Assembly: GCF_949282365.1 (NCBI RefSeq)
Contig: NZ_CASDOY010000028.1
Coordinates: 1 to 23,319 of the forward strand
Reading direction: 5' to 3'
DNA length: 23,319 nt
From: an uncultured Desulfovibrio sp.
GTDB lineage: Bacteria > Desulfobacterota > Desulfovibrionia > Desulfovibrionales > Desulfovibrionaceae
Part shown: positions 7,304-15,655 of the stretch, piece after piece
How the letters are laid out: every line of letters starts with the position of its first letter
How positions within the stretch are numbered: position 1 is the first letter of the stretch
Made by a program: the position numbers and the translations under genes
Notes under the pieces: model-generated
Seen by the model: the letters and a program-made list of their open reading frames with translations, nothing else
The model's database searches: none
What the model was told of the DNA's origin: nothing

Positions 7304-9607
7304 ATGATTCAACTGAGCGACAAACCGGTCATTGTGCAGGGCAACACCCTGATGGAACAGGAAGAAGCCGCGGCGCGCGGCATCGACTGCGCCGCCGCCC
7401 GTCAACAGACCCTGGCCTGGCGTATCCTGGCCGCCCACAACACGGCCTCCGGCGACGACCCCACCCTGCGTCTGCGCTTCGACGCCCTGGCCTCGCACGA
7501 CATCACCTATGTGGGCATCATCCAGACGGCCCGCGCCAGCGGTCTGGAACGCTTCCCCATGCCCTACGCGCTCACCAACTGCCACAACAGCCTCTGCGCC
7601 GTGGGCGGCACCATCAACGAGGACGACCATCTTTTCGGCCTGACCGCGGCCCGCAAGTACGGCGGCATCTTCGTGCCGCCCCATCTGGCGGTCATCCACC
7701 AGTACGCCCGCGAGATGATGGCCGGTTGCGGCAAGATGATCCTGGGTTCCGACAGTCACACCCGCTACGGCGCCCTGGGCACCATGGCCGTGGGCGAAGG
7801 CGGCCCCGAGCTGGTCAAGCAGCTGCTGGGCAAGACCTATGACGTGGCCCGCCCCGAAGTGGTGCTGGTCTGGCTGGAGAACGCCCCCCGGCCCGGCGTG
7901 GGCCCGCAGGACATCGCCATCGCCCTCATCGGCGCGGTGTTCAAGAACGGCTTTGTCAAGAACCGGGTGCTGGAGTTCGCCGGTCCCGGGGTGGCGGGCC
8001 TGTCCGTGGAATACCGCTGCGGTATCGACGTCATGACCACCGAGACCACCTGCCTGTCCTCCATCTGGACCACGGACGGCAAGGTGCGCGATTATCTGGC
8101 CATGCACGGCCGCGCCGGCGATTATGCCGAGCTGCGCCATGACCAGCCCGCCTGCTTCGACCGCTGCATCCGCATCGACCTGTCCACCATCGAACCCATG
8201 ATGGCCCTGCCCTTCCATCCCAGCAACGCCTACCCGGTGGCCGAAGTGGTGCGCCATGCCGACGAGCTCTTCGCCGCTGTGGAGGCCGAGGCCCTCAAGC
8301 AGTTCGGCAAGGCCGGCGAAGGCCTGAAGCTGCGCGCCAAGATCCGCGACGGCGGCGTGTGGGTGGATCAGGGCATCATCGCCGGCTGCGCGGGCGGTTC
8401 CTTCGAGAACTGCTGTATGGCGGCCTCCATCCTGGACGGCAAGAGCACCGGCTGCGGCGAGTTCTCGCTTTCCGTCTACCCCGCCAGCGAGCCCCAGGCC
8501 ATCGCCCTGGTGCGCAACGGCGCTGCCGCCAAACTCATGGCTGCCGGCGCGGTCATCAAAAACGCCTTCTGCGGTCCCTGCTTCGGCGCGGGCGACACCC
8601 CGGCCCACGGTGCGCTCTCCATCCGCCATTCCACCCGCAACTTCCCCAATCGCGAAGGCTCCAAGCCCGGCAACGGCCAGATCTCGGCCGTGGCCCTCAT
8701 GGACGCCCGTTCCATCGCCGCCACCGCCGCCAACGGCGGCCGCCTGACCCCGGCCACGGAACTGGACTGGGACAAGCTGGCCGTGGACACCGCCTATACC
8801 TTCGACGCCGGCATCTACCAGCGCCGCGTCTACAACGGCTTCGGCAAGGCCGATGCCGCCGCGGAACTCAAGCGCGGCCCCAACATCGCCGACTGGCCGT
8901 CCATGAGCCCCCTGCCGGAAAACCTGGTCCTGCCGGTGGCCTCGGTCATCACCGACCCCGTGACCACCACCGACGAGCTCATCCCCTCGGGCGAGACCTC
9001 GTCCCTGCGCTCCAATCCGCTCAAGCTCTCCGAGTTCACCCTCTCGCGCAAGGACCCCGCCTATGTGGGCCATGCCAAGGACGTGCAGGCGCTGGAAAAG
9101 GCCCGTCTGGCCGATCCCGCCGATCCGGCCCTGCTGGCGAAGCTGGAAGGCATGCTGGCGCCGCTCAAGGCCGCGCAGCCTGAGGTCTATGCTGCGGTGC
9201 TGGGCGCGGGCCTCAAGGACACCGGCATCGGCTCCACCATCTTCGCCCTCAAGCCCGGCGACGGCTCCGCCCGCGAACAGGCGGCCTCCTGCCAGAAGGT
9301 GCTGGGCGGCTGGGCCAATGTGGCCGCCGAATACGCCACCAAGCGCTACCGTTCCAACCTCATCAACTGGGGCATGCTGCCCCTGCTGGGCGATGCCGCC
9401 CTGGCCCGGAAGCTCTGCGTGGGCGACTGCCTGGTCCTGCCCGGCATCCGCAGCGCCGTGGCACAGGACGCCGCCGGCATCACCGGCTGGCTGGTGCCCG
9501 CCAGGGGCGCTGTGGAGGCCGTGGAACTGCGCCTGGGCGATCTGACCGCCGACGAACGCCAGATTATTCTGGACGGCTGCCTCATCAACTTCTACAACCA
9601 CAACTAG
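7304..9607 (+). CDS. Aconitase-superfamily hydratase (YbhJ-like)
   Basis: 767 residues, near the 753 of E. coli YbhJ. The iron-sulphur dehydratase fold is clear. SDSHTRYGALGTMAVGEGG lies near 149-167. The three expected [4Fe-4S] cysteines are Cys362 (in GCAGGSFENC) and Cys423/Cys426 (AFCGPCFG). A catalytic Ser-Arg pair sits in the swivel-domain motif GSAREQAA (Ser655, Arg657), followed by RSNLINWGMLPL. The domain order matches ordinary aconitases, but the motif wording is that of the YbhJ branch, whose substrate is not established as far as I know; aconitate/citrate is plausible. The start at 7304 has AGGAAG upstream. It is a single-gene unit between long spacers and its own terminator. Calling it the housekeeping aconitase would go beyond the sequence. 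Confidence 0.85.
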   Translation: MIQLSDKPVIVQGNTLMEQEEAAARGIDCAAARQQTLAWRILAAHNTASGDDPTLRLRFDALASHDITYVGIIQTARASGLERFPMPYALTNCHNSLCAVGGTINEDDHLFGLTAARKYGGIFVPPHLAVIHQYAREMMAGCGKMILGSDSHTRYGALGTMAVGEGGPELVKQLLGKTYDVARPEVVLVWLENAPRPGVGPQDIAIALIGAVFKNGFVKNRVLEFAGPGVAGLSVEYRCGIDVMTTETTCLSSIWTTDGKVRDYLAMHGRAGDYAELRHDQPACFDRCIRIDLSTIEPMMALPFHPSNAYPVAEVVRHADELFAAVEAEALKQFGKAGEGLKLRAKIRDGGVWVDQGIIAGCAGGSFENCCMAASILDGKSTGCGEFSLSVYPASEPQAIALVRNGAAAKLMAAGAVIKNAFCGPCFGAGDTPAHGALSIRHSTRNFPNREGSKPGNGQISAVALMDARSIAATAANGGRLTPATELDWDKLAVDTAYTFDAGIYQRRVYNGFGKADAAAELKRGPNIADWPSMSPLPENLVLPVASVITDPVTTTDELIPSGETSSLRSNPLKLSEFTLSRKDPAYVGHAKDVQALEKARLADPADPALLAKLEGMLAPLKAAQPEVYAAVLGAGLKDTGIGSTIFALKPGDGSAREQAASCQKVLGGWANVAAEYATKRYRSNLINWGMLPLLGDAALARKLCVGDCLVLPGIRSAVAQDAAGITGWLVPARGAVEAVELRLGDLTADERQIILDGCLINFYNHN

Positions 9608-9641
9608 CGCTGCGGTATGTGACCGCCGCGCCGCCATCTGG

Positions 9642-9670
9642 AAAGGGGCCTCACCGGGAGGCCCCTTTTT
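9642..9670 (+). terminator. Intrinsic terminator after the hydratase
   Basis: AAAGGGGCCTC (9642-9652) pairs with GAGGCCCCTTT (9658-9668) around a 5-base loop, and the T-run continues to 9670. It starts 34 bases after the stop codon. Confidence 0.93.
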
Positions 9671-10256
9671 CCGTTCATGGCAGGGCTGCGGGCTCCGGCC
9701 CGGTGCGCGTCTGCCGGGCGTGCGACAGCGTCAGGGCCATGAGGAAGGACGCCCGCGAACAGCGTGGGCAGGGAAGCCTGACGGCGCTGTGCGCAGGGCG
9801 GCAAGCGCATGGTCGGCACAGCGGAAATAAAATCCGCATTGGCGGCGCTGTTCACGGGGAGGCAAGGCTGCCGGGGATGCCCGGAGAAGGGACTGCCTGC
9901 CGGGGGATGGCGACCTCCGCCCGCGCAACGGTACGCCCTGTCCGCAAGGCTCCCCTCCCCCGTCACTTTCCCCATCCCTCCCGGCATGCGTCAGCGGAGA
10001 AGATGACGCAGGCGGGCCCCTCCCCGGCCGTCCGCTGCCTGCCGGTCCCCGCTCAGGCGGCGACCAGGGCGGTCCGTGTCGCCGCATGCTGTTTTTTTCT
10101 GGCGGAGCGTTGCGTTCCACAAGCTGGAAGGTCTGCGGGCCAGACTTGTCCTGCCGCCGGGACGCTGCCCCTGTTTGCCCTTCCATCACATATGCCAACA
10201 CGGACAGGGAAAGCCTCCCGGCGGCACCTGCGGCTGCCCGGCCTGACAGCCGCCAC
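9671..10256. other. Non-coding stretch before the nuclease gene
   Basis: About 585 GC-rich bases. Open frames on both strands are low-complexity and have no ribosome sites, so I call none. A moderate hairpin, GTCTG-CGGGC-CAGAC, sits around 10129-10145 inside a wider ACAAG/CTTGT pairing. No recognisable remnant of a mobile element is visible, although this spacer borders a lower-GC, probably acquired gene. Confidence 0.45.
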
Positions 10257-10313
10257 GGCGGGCGCTTTCTTGCGAGACGGAGAGCGCCCGCCGTATATTA
10301 GGCGGCAAGGAGG
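10257..10313 (+). promoter_or_regulatory. Promoter with overlapping inverted repeat, nuclease gene
   Basis: TTGCGA (10270-10275) and TATATT (10294-10299) are good -35 and -10 boxes with 18-base spacing. A perfect 10-bp inverted repeat, GGCGGGCGCT (10257-10266) and AGCGCCCGCC (10283-10292), brackets the -35 box and ends next to the -10 box, where a repressor would block polymerase. The predicted start would leave only about 14 bases before the ATG, just enough for the AAGGAGG site at 10307-10313. Confidence 0.5.
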
Positions 10314-10319
10314 CAAGGC

Positions 10320-11384
10320 ATGACATACAAAGAGGCCCGGCTGGCACATCATCTGAAACATTTTGCCCGCCTGTTCGAGGATGATCCCGGCGGAGGGAAG
10401 TTCAATGGACAGCCGCGTCCGTTCGTTTTGCAGGAGGCTGAGAAAAATATCTGGGCACCGATCAGGGAAAACGTACTGCTCTACTTCAATGGTCATTGGC
10501 CGGAAGCGGACGGCAAGATCAGCTTCTGGCGTTCCGGCGGAGAAAAGCTGGTGGGCGGACATGTCTGCCGCCTGCCTACCGGCCATGTCCTGTCTTCACA
10601 GGTCGCCTGCATCAATCATCTTTTTCCGCTCTGCCGTGACAAGGGGGCCGCTACCATGCTGCTGCGCGGTCTTCGATCCGATATTGAGGAGGCTCTGCCG
10701 GTGGATATTCACGCCCGCGGGCTGTTTGTGGAGTTTGAGGTGGTCGGCGGCGGGAGCTATCTGAATGAAGAAAGCAGGAGCGGCCAGCTGATGCGCGGTA
10801 TGCAGGCTACGTCCGTGGATGCAGTCATGAAAGGGAGGGACAGTCAGGGCAATATCCGCCTTTTTCTCATCGAATGGAAATATACGGAGAAATATGGGGG
10901 CAAAAAGCGGTCTCACGGACACCTTGAGAGCCGGCTCTGGCGCTACAGAAGCTTCTTTACCCGCGATAGCAGCCCATTCACCTTCTGTAATAGTGACAGG
11001 GATTCGAAATTTTTTCAGGAATTGCTGACAGAACCTTATTACCAGCTCATGCGGCAGACCCTGCTGGGCTGGAGGATGATACAGGACCCCCAGCATAATG
11101 GAGATGCGACGTGTTTTACGCATCTCATGGTCATTCCACGCGGCAATACGGTACTCAGGTCACGCAGCGCGTCCATCGCGGACAGGGGCGGCTCCCTTGA
11201 AGATGAGTGGAATGCGCTGGTGCGGGAGCCTGCACTTTTTCCTGCTTCCGAGGAGTTGTTGCGTCCTCTGGCGGGGTTGGAAAAATATGCCCCGCTGCTG
11301 CAGTACCTTGCCTTGCGTTACTGGCGGGAGGACGCCGTTTCGACCGAGAACCCCGAAGATGCCGGAGATCGGAAAACGGACTGA
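10320..11384 (+). CDS. PGN_0703-family putative PD-(D/E)XK restriction endonuclease
   Basis: 354 residues with a strong AAGGAGG site before the ATG. The core is SVDAVMKGRD (165-174) followed by LFLIEWKYTEKY (181-192). Asp167 and Glu185-X-Lys187 give the PD-(D/E)XK metal-binding triad on the expected beta-strands. SSQVACINHLFPL (92-104) and YYQLMRQTLLGWRM (240-253) are the other blocks I associate with the family named after P. gingivalis PGN_0703. Members are annotated as putative restriction endonucleases without proven specificity, to my knowledge. It has no methyltransferase neighbour. Its base composition is visibly lower in GC than the genes around it, and it stands alone between core genes, which suggests horizontal gain. 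It converges on gap. Confidence 0.75.
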   Translation: MTYKEARLAHHLKHFARLFEDDPGGGKFNGQPRPFVLQEAEKNIWAPIRENVLLYFNGHWPEADGKISFWRSGGEKLVGGHVCRLPTGHVLSSQVACINHLFPLCRDKGAATMLLRGLRSDIEEALPVDIHARGLFVEFEVVGGGSYLNEESRSGQLMRGMQATSVDAVMKGRDSQGNIRLFLIEWKYTEKYGGKKRSHGHLESRLWRYRSFFTRDSSPFTFCNSDRDSKFFQELLTEPYYQLMRQTLLGWRMIQDPQHNGDATCFTHLMVIPRGNTVLRSRSASIADRGGSLEDEWNALVREPALFPASEELLRPLAGLEKYAPLLQYLALRYWREDAVSTENPEDAGDRKTD

Positions 11385-11420
11385 CTGGCAGGACAGGTCT
11401 GCAATACGCAGCTGCATGGC

Positions 11421-11449
11421 AAAAAAAGACGGCCCCTTGCGGGGCCGTC
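11421..11449 (-). terminator. Intrinsic terminator after gap
   Basis: Read leftward, GACGGCCCC pairs with GGGGCCGTC (arms 11441-11449 and 11428-11436) around GCAA, a GNRA loop, followed by seven Ts (11421-11427). It ends the leftward fba-gap unit, 28 bases past the gap stop. Confidence 0.95.
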
Positions 11450-11476
11450 CGTGGTCGTCGCGGGGCGCTGCCCGGC

Positions 11477-12478
11477 TTAGAGGCTGGCGGCCACCTTGCG
11501 CAGCAGGCGCATGAGCTGGTTGGTGAAGCCGGCTTCGTTGTCGTACCAGATGATGAGCTTGGCCATGGTGCCGTCCATGACCTGGGTGGACAGGGCGTCG
11601 ATGACGCCGCCGTAGGTGCTGGCCTTGAAGTCGATGGAGACCAGCGGTTCCTCGCAGTAGCCCATGTTGTCGTGCAGGGGGCCGTCATGGGCGGCCTTGA
11701 GGGCGGCGTTGATCTCCTCGGCGGTGGCGGGCTTTTCCAGCTCGCAGGTCAGGTCCACCAGCGAGATGTCGGGCGTGGGCACGCGCACGGCCATGCCGTC
11801 CAGCTTGCCCTTCAGTTCCGGGACCACCAGGGCCAGGGCCTTGGCCGCGCCGGTGGAGGTGGGGATCATGGACACACAGGCGGCGCGGGCGCGGCGCAGG
11901 TCCTTGTGGGAGCCGTCCAGGATGCGCTGGCTCATGGTGTAGGAGTGGATGGTGGTCATCAGGCCGTGGCGGATGCCGAAGGCGTCATGGAGCACCTTGG
12001 CGGCCGGGGCCAGGCAGTTGGTGGTACACGAGGCGGCCGAGATCACCGTATGGGCGGCGGCATCGTAGACGCTGTCGTTGACGCCCATGACGATGGTGGC
12101 GTCGGCTTCCTTGCAGGGGGCCGAGACCACGACCTTTTTGGCGCCGCATTGCAGGTGCAGGGCGGCGTCTTCGCGTTTTTTCAGGGTGCCGGTGGTCTCC
12201 ACGGCCAGGTCGATGCCCAGGCGTTTCCATTCCCACTCGCCGGTCTTGCAGCGGGTGACCTCGATATGGCGGCCGTTGACGATGATGCCCTTGTCGTCAT
12301 GGCCGACAGTGCCGGTGAACGGACCGTAGACCGAGTCGTATTTGAACAGATGGGCCAGTGAAGCGTTGTCGGCACGGGCATTGATGGCGGTGATGCGGAT
12401 GTCTTCCGAATCCGCCAGCAGACGCAGCAGATAGCGACCGATGCGGCCAAAGCCGTTCATCCCCAAAGATACGGACAT
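11477..12478 (-). CDS. gap: Glyceraldehyde-3-phosphate dehydrogenase, type I
   Basis: 333 residues, full length. It interconverts glyceraldehyde-3-phosphate and 1,3-bisphosphoglycerate. The Rossmann motif is GMNGFGRIGR (6-15) and the active site is ASCTTNC with catalytic Cys151. HKDLRRARAA (191-200) and WYDNEAGF near the C-terminus are standard, though WYDNEWGY is more usual. With a +2 offset from Geobacillus numbering, the NAD-selecting Asp32 is Ala34 and Leu187-Pro188 are Gly189-Ser190. This resembles NADP-using chloroplast and GapB enzymes rather than GapA. The start at 12478 has AAGGAG upstream. It lies about 70 bases downstream of fba and is probably co-transcribed with it. Confidence 0.95.
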   Translation of the reverse strand: MSVSLGMNGFGRIGRYLLRLLADSEDIRITAINARADNASLAHLFKYDSVYGPFTGTVGHDDKGIIVNGRHIEVTRCKTGEWEWKRLGIDLAVETTGTLKKREDAALHLQCGAKKVVVSAPCKEADATIVMGVNDSVYDAAAHTVISAASCTTNCLAPAAKVLHDAFGIRHGLMTTIHSYTMSQRILDGSHKDLRRARAACVSMIPTSTGAAKALALVVPELKGKLDGMAVRVPTPDISLVDLTCELEKPATAEEINAALKAAHDGPLHDNMGYCEEPLVSIDFKASTYGGVIDALSTQVMDGTMAKLIIWYDNEAGFTNQLMRLLRKVAASL

Positions 12479-12509
12479 GTTGCGCTCCTTCACACGAGAA
12501 AGATGGAAA

Positions 12510-12536
12510 GCGCCGCCTCCCCGGCGGAAGCGGCGC
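12510..12536 (-). other. Hairpin between fba and gap
   Basis: Arms GCGCCGC (12510-12516) and GCGGCGC (12530-12536) form a 7-bp stem in the 70-base fba-gap gap. Read leftward it is followed only by a short TTTCC, so it is more likely a weak attenuator or an RNA-processing/stability hairpin than a full terminator. Confidence 0.5.
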
Positions 12537-12548
12537 GGAAAAACAGGT

Positions 12549-13475
12549 CTAGGCCTTGCCGGAAGACCCCATGACGTTGCGGATCTTGTGGGCCACCATA
12601 TCCTTCACGGCCTGCCGCGCCGGCTTCAGGTAGGCGCGGGGGTCGAAGGCCTCGGGATGTTCCACCATGTACTGGCGGATGCAGGCCGTCACGGCCAGGC
12701 GGATGTCGGTATCCACATTGATCTTGCACACGCCCATGCCGGCGGCCTTGCGCAGCATGTCTTCCGGCACGCCGCGGGCGCCGCCCACCTGGCCGCCGTA
12801 CTTGTTGCAGGCTTCCACGAATTCCTGGGGCACGCTGGAGGCGCCGTGCAGCACCAGCGGATAGCCGGGCAGGCGTTTGCCGATCTCGTCCAGGCGCTCG
12901 AAGTCCAGTTTGGCCTCGCCCTTGAACTTGTAGGCCCCGTGGCTGGTGCCGATGGCCACGGCCAGGGAGTCGCAGCCCGTGCGCTCCACAAAGTCCACGG
13001 CCTGGTCCGGGTCGGTGTAGACATGCTCGGCGCTGCTCACATGTTCTTCCACACCGGCCAGCTTGCCCAGCTCGGCTTCCACCCAGATGCCGCGCGGGTG
13101 GGCGTATTCCACCACCTGCCTGGTCAGGGCGATGTTTTCTTCATAGGGCAGGTGCGAGCCGTCGATCATCACGGAGGTGAAGCCCCCGTCGATGCAGTCG
13201 CGGCACAGCTCGAAGCTGGAACCATGGTCCAGATGCACCACCACGGGCACGGACGGGTCTTCGGCCAGGGCGGCCTCCACCAGCTTCATGAGGTATTTCT
13301 GCCCGGCATAGCTGCGCGCGCCCGAAGAGACCTGGAGGATCACGGGGGATTTTTCCTCCGAAGCGGCCTGCATGATGCCCTGCACGATTTCCATGTTGTT
13401 GACATTGAACGCGCCCACAGCATACCGGCCCGCATAGGCGGCGGCGAACATTTCCTTAGGCCCGATAAGCGGCAT
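12549..13475 (-). CDS. fba: Fructose-1,6-bisphosphate aldolase, class II
   Basis: 308 residues. It is a zinc-dependent aldolase that splits or forms fructose-1,6-bisphosphate. HLDHG (81-85) carries the catalytic Asp83 and zinc ligand His84. VEAELG (132-137) supplies the glutamate ligand, and GTSHGAY (His179) and LHGASS (His210) provide the remaining zinc histidines. NVDTDIRLA near the C-terminus is the phosphate-binding block. The length fits the shorter, about 307-residue class II enzymes rather than the 359-residue E. coli FbaA. The start at 13475 follows AGGAGG with ideal spacing; the longer upstream frame has no family similarity. It leads the leftward fba-gap pair and is insulated from surE by a terminator. 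Confidence 0.96.
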   Translation of the reverse strand: MPLIGPKEMFAAAYAGRYAVGAFNVNNMEIVQGIMQAASEEKSPVILQVSSGARSYAGQKYLMKLVEAALAEDPSVPVVVHLDHGSSFELCRDCIDGGFTSVMIDGSHLPYEENIALTRQVVEYAHPRGIWVEAELGKLAGVEEHVSSAEHVYTDPDQAVDFVERTGCDSLAVAIGTSHGAYKFKGEAKLDFERLDEIGKRLPGYPLVLHGASSVPQEFVEACNKYGGQVGGARGVPEDMLRKAAGMGVCKINVDTDIRLAVTACIRQYMVEHPEAFDPRAYLKPARQAVKDMVAHKIRNVMGSSGKA

Positions 13476-13660
13476 GGATTCCTCCTGCACCACGTGCGTT
13501 ACGCAACGGCGCACAGCGCGCCGGTGTGAATGGATGGAAAGACGGGCGGGGAAAGGCCCCGCCCGGACGGCCTCTCTGTTGCCGCTGGCCGCCGGACGAT
13601 CCCGGCACGCAGGCCGGGCATCCAGCCGTCTGACAGCCAGAACAAAGCAATTCATCATAC

Positions 13661-13695
13661 AAAAAAACGCCCCAAAGGGGAATGACTTTGGGGCG
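13661..13695 (-). terminator. Intrinsic terminator after surE
   Basis: Read leftward, CGCCCCAAAG (13695-13686) pairs with CTTTGGGGCG (13677-13668) over an 8-base loop and runs into seven Ts (13667-13661). It separates surE from fba. Confidence 0.95.
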
Positions 13696-13738
13696 GTCGG
13701 GGCAAAATTCATGAAATGTGCGGCGCCGGCGGCCGCGC

Positions 13739-14497
13739 TCACGCAAGCAGCATGTCCTCCAGGTTGCGCAGGCTTTCATGGTCCGTGAACTCGAAGCGCA
13801 GGGGCGTCACCGTGATGTAGCCGCGGTTGAGCAGGTCCTTGTCCGAACCGGCGTTGATGGTGTGCGGCGGGATCTCGCCTTCCAGCCACCAGTAGGGCTC
13901 GCCGCGCGGGTCCTTGCGCTCGGCATAGGCGTTCTTCCACACGGCGCTGGTCTGGGGGCAGATGCGCAGGCCCTTGGCCTCAGCCAGCGGGCCGCGGGGA
14001 TAGTTGACGTTGATGACGCGGCGGGGGGGCACCTTCTTCCAGTCGATGCGCGCGGCCAGCTCCACGGCGTGGCGGGCGATGGCGTCCATGTCCGGGCAGC
14101 CGCCGGCGGCGTCGCAGGAAAGGGCCATGCTGGGCAGGTCTTCATGGGCCGCCTCGGTGGCCGCGCCCACGGTGCCAGAATACAGGATGTCCGGGCCCAC
14201 GTTGCTGCCCGCGTTGATGCCCGAGATGACCATGTCGGGCCGCTTTTTCAGCAGGTTGCCCAGGGCCAGCTTCACGCAGTCCGTGGGGGTGCCGTACAGG
14301 CCCAGACCTTCGAAGTCGGCCTCCTCGATTTTGTGGGCGCGCAGGGGGTCGAAAAAGGTCAGGGAATGGCCCACGCCGGACTGTTCGTGCATGGGCGCCA
14401 CCACATGCACGCTATGCCCGGCTTCGCGCAGGGCCCGGTACATGGCACGCAGGCCCTCGGCCCGGATGCCGTCGTCGTTGGTCAGGAGCACTCGCAT
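13739..14497 (-). CDS. surE: 5'/3'-nucleotidase SurE
   Basis: 252 residues, the normal SurE length. It is a metal-dependent nucleotidase that removes phosphate from nucleoside monophosphates, linked to stationary-phase survival in other bacteria. MRVLLTNDDG carries metal ligands Asp8 and Asp9. VAPMHEQSGVGHSLTF carries Ser40, and VISGINAGSNVGPDILYSGTVGAATEA carries Asn95, completing the site. GTPTDCVKLAL is the family's dimer/active-site loop. The start at 14497 places the NDDG motif at residues 7-10, and GAGGT lies nine bases upstream. It is divergent from the HD exonuclease gene, with 116 bases between starts. Confidence 0.96.
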   Translation of the reverse strand: MRVLLTNDDGIRAEGLRAMYRALREAGHSVHVVAPMHEQSGVGHSLTFFDPLRAHKIEEADFEGLGLYGTPTDCVKLALGNLLKKRPDMVISGINAGSNVGPDILYSGTVGAATEAAHEDLPSMALSCDAAGGCPDMDAIARHAVELAARIDWKKVPPRRVINVNYPRGPLAEAKGLRICPQTSAVWKNAYAERKDPRGEPYWWLEGEIPPHTINAGSDKDLLNRGYITVTPLRFEFTDHESLRNLEDMLLA

Positions 14498-14536
14498 TTG
14501 ACAATACCTCGGAAACAAGGGAATCTTTACGGATAA

Positions 14537-14556
14537 GCGGGCCTTCACTGGCCCGC
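14537..14556. promoter_or_regulatory. Inverted repeat in the surE/exonuclease divergent region
   Basis: GCGGGCC (14537-14543) and GGCCCGC (14550-14556) form a perfect 7-bp inverted repeat with a 6-base spacer, lying between two divergent starts. It may be a shared operator or a leader hairpin. I could not place promoter boxes reliably. Confidence 0.4.
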
Positions 14557-14613
14557 GTGGATACCCGGCAGAAAATACAGGACAGGCGGTCATCGGCCGC
14601 AAGATCAGGATAT

Positions 14614-15648
14614 ATGCAAAAAGGCATCTTCGTCAAAGACATGGCGGCCCCCCAGGAAGCGGAAGGGGTCTTCGTCATCACCCTGGCCGTGCAGGGCAGC
14701 TCGCGCAACGGCCCTTACTGGCGGCTGGTGCTGGCCGACGCCAGCGGCAGCGTGGAGACCAAGATCTGGTCCCCCCTGAGCGCCTCCTTCCCCGCCCTGC
14801 ATGCGGGCTCCTTCTTCTACGCCCGCGGCCGGGTGAGCACCTTCCGCGAGCAGCTCCAGTTCACGGTGGAGGAAGGCCGCCAGCTTTCGCCGGACGAAAG
14901 CGCCGCCCTGCCCCTGGCCGATTTCATGCCCGCCAGCCCCTACCCCCTGGACGCCATGCTGGACGAGCTCCTTGCCCTGGCGCGCGAGGAGTTCCGCCAC
15001 AAGCCCTGGCGCAAGCTGGTGGACGGCGTGTTCAAAGACGGGGAGCTGCGCGAGGCCTTCCGCACCAGCCCGGCGGCCAAGGGCGTGCATCACGCCTACG
15101 CGGGCGGCCTGCTGGAACATACCCTGGGCGTCTTCAAGCTCTGCCGCCGCCTGGCCGACCAGTACCCCGAGCTGGACCGCCAGACCCTGCTGGCCGGGGC
15201 GCTGTTCCACGATCTCGGCAAGATCCGCGAATTTTCCGGCGGCATCGCCAACGACTACACCGACGAGGGCCGCCTGCTGGGCCATCTGGAGATGGGCGTG
15301 GAGATGCTGGCCCCCCATCTGGAGAAGTCGGGCCTGGAGCCCGGGCTGCAGCGCCACCTCAAGCACCTGATCCTGAGCCATCACGGCACCCTGGAATTCG
15401 GCGCCGTGCGCGTGCCCCAGACGGCGGAGGCCCTGATGCTGCATTATGCCGACAATATCGACGCCAAGATGGCCCAGTGCCGCGGCCTGTTCGCCCAGCT
15501 GGCCGAAGGCGAGAGCTGGACGCCCTACCAGTCCACCCTGGGCCGGGCCATGTACCGTTGCCCGCGCACGCCGGAAGAAGACAAGACGGAACAGCGATCC
15601 CGCAATGCCAAAAAAACGTCCGGGGAAAGAATGCTCTCCCTGCTGTGA
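14614..15648 (+). CDS. YhaM-like 3'-5' exoribonuclease, OB-fold plus HD domain
   Basis: 344 residues, near the 314 of Bacillus YhaM. An N-terminal OB-fold nucleic-acid-binding domain (about 15-90, with YWRLVLADASGSVETKIW) precedes an HD phosphohydrolase domain. The YhaM hallmark HHAYAGGLLEHT (159-170) and LFHDLGKI (197-204, His199-Asp200) are present, with a further LSHHG and HYADNIDAKM block downstream supplying metal ligands. Characterised relatives degrade short single-stranded RNA (and DNA) from the 3' end. The start at 14614 has only a weak CAGGA site. It opens a rightward operon; tmk starts 7 bases after its stop, so translation is probably coupled. Confidence 0.85.
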   Translation: MQKGIFVKDMAAPQEAEGVFVITLAVQGSSRNGPYWRLVLADASGSVETKIWSPLSASFPALHAGSFFYARGRVSTFREQLQFTVEEGRQLSPDESAALPLADFMPASPYPLDAMLDELLALAREEFRHKPWRKLVDGVFKDGELREAFRTSPAAKGVHHAYAGGLLEHTLGVFKLCRRLADQYPELDRQTLLAGALFHDLGKIREFSGGIANDYTDEGRLLGHLEMGVEMLAPHLEKSGLEPGLQRHLKHLILSHHGTLEFGAVRVPQTAEALMLHYADNIDAKMAQCRGLFAQLAEGESWTPYQSTLGRAMYRCPRTPEEDKTEQRSRNAKKTSGERMLSLL

Positions 15649-15655
15649 GGCTGCC

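Noticed and set aside
7271..9637. A 788-codon open frame on the - strand
   Set aside because: It mirrors the hydratase gene on the opposite strand, with the His/Gly/Val-rich composition typical of antisense frames in GC-rich genomes.
10053..10586. A 177-codon open frame on the - strand before the nuclease gene
   Set aside because: It overlaps the well-supported start of the PGN_0703-type gene and its promoter, and shows no recognisable domain.
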